DNA of 64,000 bases, taken from positions 199,400,501-199,464,500 of the forward strand of contig NC_092587.1 of the NCBI RefSeq assembly GCF_047663525.1, in the 5' to 3' direction. The notes under the pieces are model-generated. The model made no database searches, was not told the origin of the DNA, and worked only from the letters and a program-made list of their open reading frames with translations. Made by a program: the position numbers and the translations under genes. Of the stretch, positions 10,690 to 20,892 are shown piece after piece. The first letter of the stretch is position 1; every line of letters begins with the position of its first letter. The DNA is from Anas platyrhynchos (lineage: Eukaryota > Chordata > Aves > Anseriformes > Anatidae).

Positions 10690-11925
10690 TGTGGGGAGCT
10701 GGTCTGTAGCATGTGGAAGGCAAGAAGGTGGTCAGGAGTAGTCAGCATGGATTCACCAAAGTGAAATCATGCTTTACCATCCTGATTGCATTCCAGGACT
10801 GGACAAATAGCTGGTTAGATAAGGGGTAAGCAGTGGATGTTGTCCGACTGGACTTCAGCAAGGCTTTTGACACTCTATCTATAGGCAAGCTCAGGAAGTG
10901 TGAGCTGGATGAGTGGATGGTGTGGTGGACCGAGAAGTGGCTGAATGGCAGGTCTCAGAGGGCTGTGATCAGTGGTAAAGAGTCTATCTGGAGGTCTGTA
11001 GCTAGCAGTGTCTCCAAACAGTCAATGCTGGGTCCAGTATTGTTTAACTTATTCATTAATGACTTGGATGAAGGGACAGAGTACCTCCTCAGAAATTTTG
11101 CTGATGACACAAAACTGTGAGGAGTGGCTGATACCCCAGAGTGCTGTGCTGCTATTCAGGGGGAATACTGAACACACAAGAGAGATGGGCAAAGAAGAAC
11201 CTCTTGAAATTCAGCAGAGGCAAGTACAGGGTCTTGCACCTGGGGAGGAATAACTCCAGGCACTGGCACAGGCTGGGGGCTGACCTGCTGGAGAGAAGGA
11301 CCTCTGCAGAGAAGGACCTGGGAGTCCTGGTGGACACCAAGTTAACCATGAGCAAGCAACATGCCTGTGTGGCCAAGAAGGCTGCCTTAGGAAGAGCATT
11401 TCCAGCAGGCTGAGGGAGATGATCCACACCTGGAATGCTATGTCCCAGTACAAAAGAGACATGGACATAATAGAGAGAGTGTTTAGTGAAGGGCCACCAA
11501 GATGAGCAAGGGACTGGAGCATCTCTCACGTGAGGAAAAGCTAAGGGAGCTGGGTCTCTTCAGCCTGAAAAAGAGAAGGCTCAGAGGAACTGAGGATCAA
11601 TGCTTATAGATATCTGAAGGGAGAATGTCAAGGGGATGGAGCCACTCTTCTCAGTGGTACCCAGCAATAAGACAAGAGGCAATGGGCACAAACTGCACCA
11701 CAGAAAGTTCCAGCTGAACATGAGAAAAACTTTACAGTGAGGGTGACTGAGCACTGGCACAGTTTACCCAGAGAGGCTATGGAGTTTCCTTCCCTGGAAA
11801 TATTCAAAAGCCACCTGGACACAATGCTGGGTAGTGTCCTGCATGGGTTCCTGCTTGAGTGGAGGGATTGGACCCTGGACGCCCCTTCCAACCTCAGTCA
11901 TTCTGTGATTCTCTGATTCTGAAGC
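10690..11925 (+). mobile_element. CR1 LINE, 5'-truncated copy with decayed reverse transcriptase
   Basis: This is the longest mobile element in the window, about 1.2 kb. It runs from the reverse transcriptase palm region through the end of ORF2 to the CR1 3' end, which finishes in repeated GTGATTCT/CTGATTCT words near 11,905-11,922. Recognisable coding words include DFSKAFD, LGPVLFN and FADD, then the ORF2 C-terminal region (for example 'EKDLGVLVD' and 'KKAALGRA'). The frame is broken by stops and frameshifts, so it is a dead copy. The left boundary is approximate. Confidence 0.93.
10833..11120 (+). pseudogene. CR1 ORF2 reverse transcriptase fragment
   Basis: A 95-codon remnant of the CR1 reverse transcriptase palm. 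Motif A is present as DFSKAFD (residues about 6-12) and motif C as FADD near the end. The usual PQG before 'LGPVLFN' is degraded to SKQ. Several residues seem to be missing just after motif A relative to typical CR1 copies. The frame ends right after FADDTKL, so no active enzyme can be made. Confidence 0.9.
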
Positions 11926-12242
11926 TAACAGACCACAGTATTTTGGTTACAGAGATTATCAGACATAATGTCCCTCTGTGTACAATACATGTTGATGAAT
12001 GGTAGCCACAAGGCATGGTGTGTACATGACTTCTCCAGAGAAGGAAACCTTAAAGAAGGCACTGGGCAAAACTTTTTTCAAGCCAAAACTTGTGGGGAAG
12101 AACCTTTAGTTTGAAATTGAATTACGAGACAATTAGTTGCTCCCCAGAAAACTTCTAGATCTCAATTATTTTTAGAGCGTAAGTTGAACCATAAATGCAG
12201 AAAGGACAGTTCACCTAGCCTATCTCAATGCTTGCCTTAAGA

Positions 12243-12280
12243 AGAAAAAAAAAAAAAAAAAAAGAAAAGAAAAAAAAGAA
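12243..12280. repeat. A-rich low-complexity tract
   Basis: A run of about 20 A bases is followed by A-rich sequence with isolated G bases. It is not attached to a recognisable retroposed gene. Confidence 0.9.
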
Positions 12281-15200
12281 CTACTGCACAGCTCTCTGCA
12301 GCAGCTCTGAACAAAATATAATGCTTTAGCTTTCCAATTCAACAGAGGAAAAAATATGAATTATAGATTATTTTTTTCTAAGTGTACATATCCTAAAAAC
12401 CAAGAATTCTGGTAGAATTGGGCTGCACAAGCTTTTTTAAAAAAAGAGTGAAGTCCAAGATCTGAGCATTACTGTGAGCCATTGTTGAGGGAAAGAGCAA
12501 AAAGTGACAACATACATAAAGGTGAAGAGGTATTAGCTCTGCTATATTGTCAAGTGATAACACACATGCTGACTTTTCAGCACCTTGCGAGTAAGCTGAA
12601 AATGAAACAGTCTACAGGTGGGAGCCCTAATGAATGGCACTGTCAGGAGATAATTTCTCATGGTTGAAGAAATCTTTTATTCTGCAGGGAAGTGAAGTAA
12701 CCTGGCATTATGGGCCTGTGCCAGATTCCGACGCAGACAATGGAGTGATTTCAGAGGCCACTGAGTCTGGAAGGAAGAATGACAACCCACAATTGGCTCA
12801 AATGAGTCCTCCCATTGCTCACTGCTGATGTAATGCAGCAGAAAAGGGCTGCAGCTCCCCACTGTAATAGCATCTATTCAGCAGGCTGCCTTTTTCTTGC
12901 GTGGGATGGAGACCCCTGCACACAGGTGCCCTGTTTCCCAAATCTGGGAGGAAGAAGTTCAGTTTGAAGACTCTATCCCTTTGAAGACAGGTTATTTGGA
13001 AGGCAAGAATGATGGAACAATGAGGGCATGAGTATTAACTTTGGAGAAGCAAGTCCTATCCCTATTTCAGCTCTTACTTCATTTCAGGACTCCTGGGAAG
13101 GCTTTTTTGCTGTCTTGGTTCCCAATCCATGCAGCGTGTGTGGGAGCACGTTCTATCTCTCTGTAGTGTTGTGATGATAACACAGGGGTGACTGTTCCAT
13201 GACTGGGTGCTCTGGTGGCAGGAAGGGGAAGGCCGTGCGTTTACCTCAGATATGTTACACCAGAAGATGACACCACCCAGAAAAAATGAATTTTGTTCAT
13301 AGTTTTCAAAGACTGTGGACAGAAGGGTGTGGGGAGAGGCATTTAGCCCCAGTTCTCAGAAGCAATATGCTTTTACTGGCAGCATATGAGGACCCAGACT
13401 CAGATGTTTGTGTTATGAAAAGGACTGCCAAGCAGGAGAACTGGCAGCTGAATGTATGCAATGTCCTTCCTGTCTTGGCAGAAATCTCATCAACAGCACG
13501 ATGGAGCAGATCATGGTAGAGGTCTCTGAACCCTTGGAGAGGATTCCTCTGCTCAACCAAAAGCAACTACAAACTAGACATGAGTACTCTAGGTTCCCTT
13601 TGCAGGCCTTGATGGGCTGCTTCAGAACGTGATTTATTATATCCTTACATCCTAAAAGAGCATTTAAGGTAAGACAATCATCCTTTAAAAATGCTCGTTT
13701 CCTTCCACTGTCTATTTGAAAGGGTTAAATCGAATTTTTAGATGCTTACAGTTACATGAGGTCAACCTCACTCCATGTGTCATCTTTTTTTTTTCTGGGT
13801 TAATGGGAATAATTTGAGCATCTAATTGCTCTAATAGGGGAAGGTTTCAATTGCACAATTCCATCTGCAGACGTAACTGTGCGATAAATACCCTTGCCTG
13901 AGACAAACCAAGCTTGGTTTTCTTGCATTTTCTAAGATTTTGCAATTTCTAAAATTATTGGGAAACTAAACTACAACTACATGGGAAACCCAAGAGGTAA
14001 CATTGGACTGAATATACAGTGAAGGCCAATCACTGGCCTTTTACATTTACACATACATTTAGGAATAATCTTGTAGTTTCTTTTTCCAGAATTCTTATTT
14101 GAAAGGCTCATTGGGAGCCTACATCAGTCTGACAGGGTTTCTCTAAATATCTTCTTGAAATAGAGTCTATTATGTAGAAATTCTTGATCAAACTGTGAGA
14201 TACATAAACTAAGTGAAGAAAACAAGGAAGGAATAACATTTTGTATTCAGCTTGGTTCAAAGTTCACAGCTATATATAACATGTTCTAAACTTTACAGAT
14301 CTTAGGAGTTACTGGTAATCATATTACTGAAAACATTTCTGACAAGTGATATTTAAACTAACAGTGCCCCTTTAATTTCATGATAGTGAAAACACGTTGA
14401 AATAAAACAGGCACCTGGATTTACTCCAACAAGGCTGAGATTCTTGTAAGACACTGCATCTTCACCATTTGGATAAACAACATATCAATACAGTGAAGTA
14501 ACTGCAAAATAACACCTTCAAAATAAAACATCCACTGCAACTGCACTCACTGAGACCCTCAGGAATTTCCTGAAAAAGGGAATCTTCAGTCTTGTGCAAA
14601 GCTGGGTCACATTCATCACTACTGTTTTTATTTTCATGCTAGGCTGTGTCTTTCTGCAGAATCTGTTTAGATTCTTCTCTAGGTTTCACCGCTCTGTCTG
14701 GAAGTTTTGAACCTGCAGTGTGCTCATCTAAGAATAGTGAGCTATAATATTTTTTAAGTGCTGTATGTGCCCATGAGGTTACTGTATAGTTATAAGGTCA
14801 TTGAAGGTATTAATAGACTGCTTTTCAGCTCCTCGTTGGGATCATACTCACCTTGTGCCCTGCTTCTTTAAAGAGAAGCCTGTGTTCAGTGAGCACAGCA
14901 AAGGAGAAGGCAAGAGCTTGTGTCACCCCTTAGAGAGAGCCTGCAAGTTTTGGCACAGTGTTTGATGCAAACCTTTCACCACCTGCCCATCAACCTTTGC
15001 ACTGAAGTCGTGTGGCTAATGCTGGGAAGGGCCTTTCCTTGTCCTCTTGTACAGCAAGAACTGGTGGGCTTTTTACGACGCCTAAGCCCAGACTTAGCCT
15101 GACGTCTGGTCACATTGCACCCAACATGGAGACACCCTGAAGTTAGCAGTGTGACTCATAAGTGAGGGCCACATCATATTTCAGCTATGTTCTGGCTACA

Positions 15201-16186
15201 TGGGGCCAGGCAGCGCAGACAGAGCCTTTTAGTTAAAACTTTCCTTTGGGGGGAGGAAGGACTGAAGGTACTGCTGTTGGCAAGGTCATCCTGGGATAGA
15301 TGCAGGGCTGTGGGGATGCCTGAAGCAGGAGCATCACCCTGACTTTCACTGAACGACAAACAGAAGGAGTGGGACTATTTTAATTGAGTTCTTTTGCCTT
15401 CGTCTCTTGGTCAAATAAGCCTTTGCTAGTAGAAATTCAGTGAGTCCACATAACACCCATGAATCAGCTCCCAAGGGGAATGAGCACAGGGGCCTGGAGC
15501 TAAAGGAGGCTGTACAGTCATCGTGGCACTTGGGACAGTGCGATAGGGGCCTCTGGTCTGAAACATGAAGAGGAGGCATCTTAGAACCAGGAGAGGTCAG
15601 TTATGATTAGCTTGGGAACAAGTAAACAAGATTAACCTCAGCTAATTTTAGCCACCTAAAAATTATGCCAGTAGTCTCAGCAAGGCTGTCTTTAAATCAG
15701 AGGAGAGGAGGCATCTCAGGAGGGGAATCCATCCCACCCAGATTTGATGCTGCAGTTATTATGGGGTGAGCTGCACTCTGGAATCATTTTCTCTTGGTTG
15801 TCCGTAGAGGCAGCCTAGACGTGTCGTGTGGAGAGGACACTTCAGTTTTAAAGTTAGATGACAATGCGCTGTTCAGAGTTAAGCGCTCCTCACCAGAAAA
15901 TGCTTTTGGGAAGCTCTTCTTCACATCTTGTTGAGATGAACTTGGTTTGTTTTCCAAATCTTGTGTATCCAGCTATGAAAACAGTGAAGGAAATTTTTCT
16001 TCCAAATAGGCAACCTGTTTCACTAACCTATGATCCTTTCCCTTCCCTTGTGGCAGATGACAACTTACATTTGCAAGGTAATAATTGCTATTTTATGCAT
16101 CTCAGCTGTGACTGCAGCTGCGGTACCATATGCAGTTCTGGCTACCTAGTTCCATGTGAGACATAGACAAATGGAGGCAGTTAAGG

Positions 16187-16208
16187 AAAAAAAAAGAAAA
16201 AAAAAAAA
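16187..16208. repeat. A-rich low-complexity tract
   Basis: Two A runs are separated by a single G. No retrogene is seen upstream of it. Confidence 0.9.
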
Positions 16209-16589
16209 GATTAAAGGTAAATAAAGAAAACTTGTTTAGTTTAGCAAGGGAGGAATCTAACAATCTATACTTGGAGTGTAGAGTGTATAGGACCCTAAGG
16301 AGGAATTATTTCACATAGCATTGAAGAGTGTAATGACAAGAGTATAAGCAATGAGATAAGAAAAGACGTATTTGAGCTAAGTGTCACCAGAAAAAAAAAT
16401 CTGACTGTGCAAACTGCTTGTGAAATACTATCCCAAGGGATTTATTTATTTTTCTGAAGAATATATAAATTGTGTGAGGAATAAAATTGGGAAAGGGAAT
16501 GATCTTGAATATCACATAGCAGTTTAGGTGATTGAATAGGTCTTTCCTAGCACTAATTACTGCAATTCCTAGATCAAAGCCTAGCAGAT

Positions 16590-16688
16590 AGAATTGTAGA
16601 ATCATGGAATGGTTTAGGTTGGAAGGGACCTTAAAGATCATCTAATTCCAACCCTCTTTCCATGGGCAGGGACAGCTTCCACTAGACC
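16590..16688 (-). mobile_element. CR1 LINE 3'-end fragment
   Basis: This is the reverse complement of the CR1 tail. It begins with GAATTGTAGAATCATGGAAT, then 'ggttggaagggacc', 'aagatcatcta' and 'ttccaaccc', and it fades after about 100 bases. It is well preserved at its 3' end and strongly 5'-truncated. Confidence 0.93.
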
Positions 16689-17560
16689 AGGAATAGGAAT
16701 AGGAACAGGAAAATCATTTGATGATGTCTTGAAGAAACACATCCCATAAGGAATATTTATAGCAAGCCTGTATTTCTTATAACTTATTTCCTACACAATG
16801 TTCTTCCTAGTGAATTCCAGAATTCAGAGATTAGTGTCTAAAAATAGCTTTGTGCCACTCCATACTATGTACCAGGTACATACTGGTGACCTGTAAATAT
16901 TTTCTCTCTCAAATGTACTCAGAAAAACAGTCTGTTTTCTAAGTGCCAAATCTACACACTTGGTCTGCATTCTTTCAGTCTTCTGTTCTTTCAGTCTTCT
17001 TCAGTTTCTTCTAAAACAAGATGAAAGATTTATGTGGACAAATTCAATTCCTAATAATGAGTATGTAGCCTCATAGAAGCCAACTCAGATAAATACATGG
17101 GTACTACAGACCTGAGTCTAGGGCATCAATACCAAGAGCTGACTTATGCATTAAACATGTGTGTGTCATTTAGAATTTAAGACAACTTTCTCATCCTCAC
17201 CAAAAACATGAACTAAGACAAGCAGAGTAGAGGTATCTGCCTACATTTAGCAACAGCCTAAGGCAGTAACTCAAAGAGGCATCGTTCCATGGCCACCTTG
17301 GCCAGAGGACCTCCTGTGGCAGAAAAGGAATGAGCAGTTCATCCTACACAGATGTCCTCACAGATACTCTCTGACTGGCAGTTCAGCCACACTCAGGAGA
17401 AATAAAGATCCTGACACTGCCCTCATCCTGGTGGGTGAGTAACGGGGTCCTATATAACTGGTGTTTGGAGTAGTGGACCTAGGCTACGAGGGCAGATGCC
17501 AGAAGTACCAGCTTTTGTTGTACCTTCAGTGCCACAAAACATCTTGGTCTGTTTCTGTCT

Positions 17561-17588
17561 GATAACTTGACTATAAAGTCAAGTTATC
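17561..17588. repeat. Perfect inverted repeat, 12-bp arms with a 4-base loop
   Basis: GATAACTTGACT, then ATAA, then AGTCAAGTTATC. The arms are exact reverse complements. It could form a stem-loop or a cruciform. No U-run, gene end or mobile element boundary is next to it. Confidence 0.9.
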
Positions 17589-18320
17589 CACACAAAGAGC
17601 GTTTTATAGCTGGAAGGTACCAATGTGATCTACCCTAACATCCTGCACTCCCTGGTAGAATTCTCTGCCCTGGTCACTAGTCTTGAGCTAGAAACACATT
17701 TCAAAGAACAGTCAATTTGAAGCTAATAATTGTCACAGTGTAGATATATGTTACAGCCTTTGGTTCATCATTGGCTAAGGATGAATTATTTCTATTTTTA
17801 CCTCAGCTGTTTATCAAGATGTATTATGGTGAAAGGCCTTAAATGTCTAACTATAGTGTATTAGTACAATTCCTTTTAATCTAAAACCTGCAATTGCATC
17901 AAAAGCAGTATTGTTCTTTGATAAGAGCTGTTTCCATGAATCTTCACTATATTCATTTAACCCTTTATGAAATACATCATCTACCAGATTATTTAATCAG
18001 AGATTGGAATCAAGTGAAGAAGCACACAGTCATCTGGGTAGTTCCATACATCCTATTCAAATACTTGTATCACTTTAATTTTCTTCCAGACCTTTATAGT
18101 TTTCCTTCTGCTTTACGACTCACTAAAAATTGGCAGTAATGGTCAAGAGAGCTTCTAGACAAGCTCTTTAAAACTCCTTCTAAAATGTCTAATTTTAGTA
18201 ACTGCTGTAAGCAATTATATTTAACTCTTGAAATGATACCTTTGTTAGCTGGCCAGGCTAATATATACCTTCAGTGTTGATTTTCAGTATAGGAAACTGT
18301 CATATGTAATTTTTAGAAAG

Positions 18321-18339
18321 TCCCACAGTCACTGTGGGA
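18321..18339. repeat. 19-bp palindrome with a central C
   Basis: TCCCACAGT, C, ACTGTGGGA: both 9-bp arms match exactly. A dimeric protein-binding site is one possible reading; chance is another. Confidence 0.85.
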
Positions 18340-19074
18340 AATCCAGAATATATCATTCTGACTAGGTCACTTGCTCTACACATTGTAGAGAGGGGCTTCA
18401 AGTAGATGTTTATCGTGTGGTTCAGCAACATTTGAGAGCAATGGTTTCCCTTATCAGTGACAGAAAAGGGCGAAGCCATTTCTGACACATAATTCCAGTT
18501 TTGCTATTTTGAGGTCATTACTTGCTGGCTCAGTTATAACAAGTGATTTTAACTGTCTGATCACAGAAATCCTGCCATTAAATTCAATAATATCAGATAG
18601 GTCAAATTTATGCTTATTAATGAACAGTCAAATTCCTCTTGCTTATTATCTGGTCTCTGAGTATTAGCCTAAAGGAAATGAGATAGTTTCTTTTTTGTAA
18701 GTCTCTTGTTTGCCGTCTTCATTTAATTTATGATGTTTTAATTTTGTGCTTAGGAGTACATTTTTGTTTTGCCTTTTCATTCTGCTCTTTTCCTATCAGC
18801 CTAATGCCACAACCTGGTCCCAGAGAAGTCTATATGCCTTTTTTGGAGGCCATCTAAACTGCTCCCTTTCCATAGGAAAAATAGGCCAACATTTCTCAAA
18901 GCTTCTAATTTAAGCTCTTTACCTAGCTTTTGCCCAGCATTTACCAGGCCTCCAGAGCACATGAACATTATTCTTAGCTGCTTCCTGCTGAGATCTCTGC
19001 TCTCAGTAGTACATGAGATGCTCTCTCAGTAGTATTCATGTAGTCATGAAATCAATTTAGAGAACTGTGGTATA

Positions 19075-19240
19075 TTTTAGGTTGCTTCTGGAGGGCATCC
19101 AGTACAACCTCCTGATCAAAGGAGGACCAAGTCCAAACCTGAGCCTCAGATTCACCTCCTCAGCCCAATAAAGCTCCTCTCTTGCAGAACATCCAGCAAG
19201 GAAAATCCAGTGCCTTTGAGCAGGTTGGTATTTCTTTGTG
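19075..19240 (-). mobile_element. Possible decayed CR1 fragment
   Basis: The words 'ctggagggcatccagtacaa' and 'cctcctgatcaaaggaggac' resemble the minus-strand CR1 3' region (ggaggtcatctagtccaac / cctgctcaaagcaggg). Similarity beyond that is weak, so the call and its edges are uncertain. Confidence 0.45.
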
Positions 19241-20219
19241 GAAATGTGTCCAGCCTCACAGATTGAGACATCTGCATCCATCTGCACCATGCAGACCCCT
19301 CTGTTTTTTTCTAAATCTCTTGTGTATACGTGACTGAAAAAAACAATACAAAGTTTAGTGGTTACATGCAAGAATGGCTTGCTTCTGTTCTCAAAGACAA
19401 GTCAAAAACAATGAAAACAAGCAACACTTTTTTCCCATTTTTTTTCAAATATCTTTTAACAAAATTATTGTTGTGCCATTTTTCATAAATTTTTTACAAG
19501 ACATTATTATTTATTTACTGACTGTGTCGAAGCTGGGCTGGCAGACCTGTGGCATACAGCAAAGCAATTTCCCAAGGGCTTAATCAAGTTACCTACTCTT
19601 AAGAGCTGGGCTTGATAAAGTGAAATAGAGTGAAATGTTGTGTTATACAAGAAAGCAACTTGGATTATCCTCTACATCTTTACTATTTCAATCTGAATTA
19701 TGAAACTTATGGATTGTAATAAATGTGATGTCCTGTTTCAAAAGTTACAACATGCATGTGTGACTCACAGTGTACTAACTTCATGGATTTGGAGACACAT
19801 TGTTAACGTATTTTAAAACAAATACTTACCAAGCACTTGTTAAATATTTCCTTGATTGTCAGCATGAAGGAATAAGGACACAATTCTCCATTATACTGCA
19901 GCAGGCATAATGATAAATGGAAAGGCAGTTTTAAAATAACAATTTCTCTATGATGTTTCATTAAAAGCCAGCTGTTTGCTACCGGCAATGAGCATAGAAG
20001 AGTCTGTGGCAGCAGTGCTACAGGTTATACTTTGTCTAAGTGTACATTGCTTATAGTATTATGCTGGTAGCTGCTGACCTGTTCCATTGTATGACTTTCA
20101 GACAAACTCTCTTTCACCCTTGCTGTAAAGATAAGCCCATTTTTTGAAAGTTCTTGGTAAATAACAGCCAGATCCCCATTTACAAAACCAGAATGCACTA
20201 GAAATTCCTAGCTCAGCCT

Positions 20220-20720
20220 GTGCGGCTGGACAAACGATCAGAAATGTTTAAATATTGGATTGGAGAAAAGCCAAATTTTGAATGTCATGGAGAGCGGCCG
20301 GTGCCAAGCATCCAATTCTTCCACAGGGTCTGCACGTTTGAGCTGGAGCTAATTGTTTACTCAGTCTGTCTGCCCAGGCAAACAAGCTCCTCAAAGCTCA
20401 TTGCTGTGAGCCTGCCCGGATCCCCGTTCCTTGGCCTTTATGTACTTATTAGGCTTACAATAAAGGACGGCACCGAAGCAAGCGCAGATGTGAACAAAGC
20501 CAGGGGAATGCCAGGCCTGGTCAGAATTAAATCAGTGTGTCGTGAATGCTCTCGTTCTGAATGCGAATATGGAGTTTCTGTTGTGAGGGTGGCATGCAGG
20601 ACAAGGAGGGTGAGATGAAGTTGAGTCCCCTGTACTGAACTCGGCGGGGAAAGCTGACAGCTGAGTCAGCCTTAATTAGGACCTGACGACCTGATCCCAT
20701 GGGCAGTATTCTCACCGAAA
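20220..20720. promoter_or_regulatory. Candidate conserved enhancer
   Basis: This non-repetitive block keeps more CpGs than its surroundings and packs several known binding words: TGTTTAC (forkhead) at 20,354-20,360, AACAAAG (SOX) at 20,493-20,499, GCTGAGTCAGC (core of a MAF recognition element) at 20,660-20,670, and TAATTA (homeodomain) at 20,673-20,678. An open frame of 132 codons crosses it (20,220-20,618, plus) but shows no known domain. A regulatory element is the better reading, although neither function nor conservation has been tested. Confidence 0.35.
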
Positions 20721-20834
20721 TAAATGGGAGCTCTGTCCGATTAAGGACAGTATTGTATTATATTGCAGAATATATTATTTGTATTTCCCCAGAACCCACA
20801 AATCCTAATTCAGTTTGGAGTTGCACTATATATT

Positions 20835-20892
20835 AAAAAAAAAAAAAAAGAAAAAGAAAAAAAAAAAGAGAGAGAGAGAGAGAGAAAAAAAA
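20835..20892. repeat. A-rich tract with embedded (AG)9
   Basis: Long A runs broken by single G bases lead into nine AG dinucleotides (20,867-20,884), followed by more A. This is an all-purine strand of about 58 bases. Confidence 0.92.

Larger units (their letters stand above)
11926..16589. other. Intergenic sequence
   Basis: No gene is recognised in this stretch. It is AT-rich with A-rich runs at 12,243-12,280 and 16,187-16,208 and a small inverted repeat at 14,022-14,040 (AAGGCCA, 5-base loop, TGGCCTT). Open frames reach about 100 codons (15,858-16,166, plus) but show no known domain, signal peptide or membrane pattern. Confidence 0.6.
16689..20219. other. Intergenic sequence
   Basis: No gene is recognised. 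The stretch holds a short pyrimidine-rich tandem at about 16,970-17,002 (TTCTTTCAGTCTTCTG, about two copies), an exact 12-bp-arm inverted repeat at 17,561-17,588, a 19-bp palindrome at 18,321-18,339, and a possible decayed CR1 fragment at about 19,075-19,240. Confidence 0.6.

Noticed and set aside
14022-14040. Small inverted repeat (7-bp arms)
   Set aside because: Arms this short are expected many times by chance in 64 kb.
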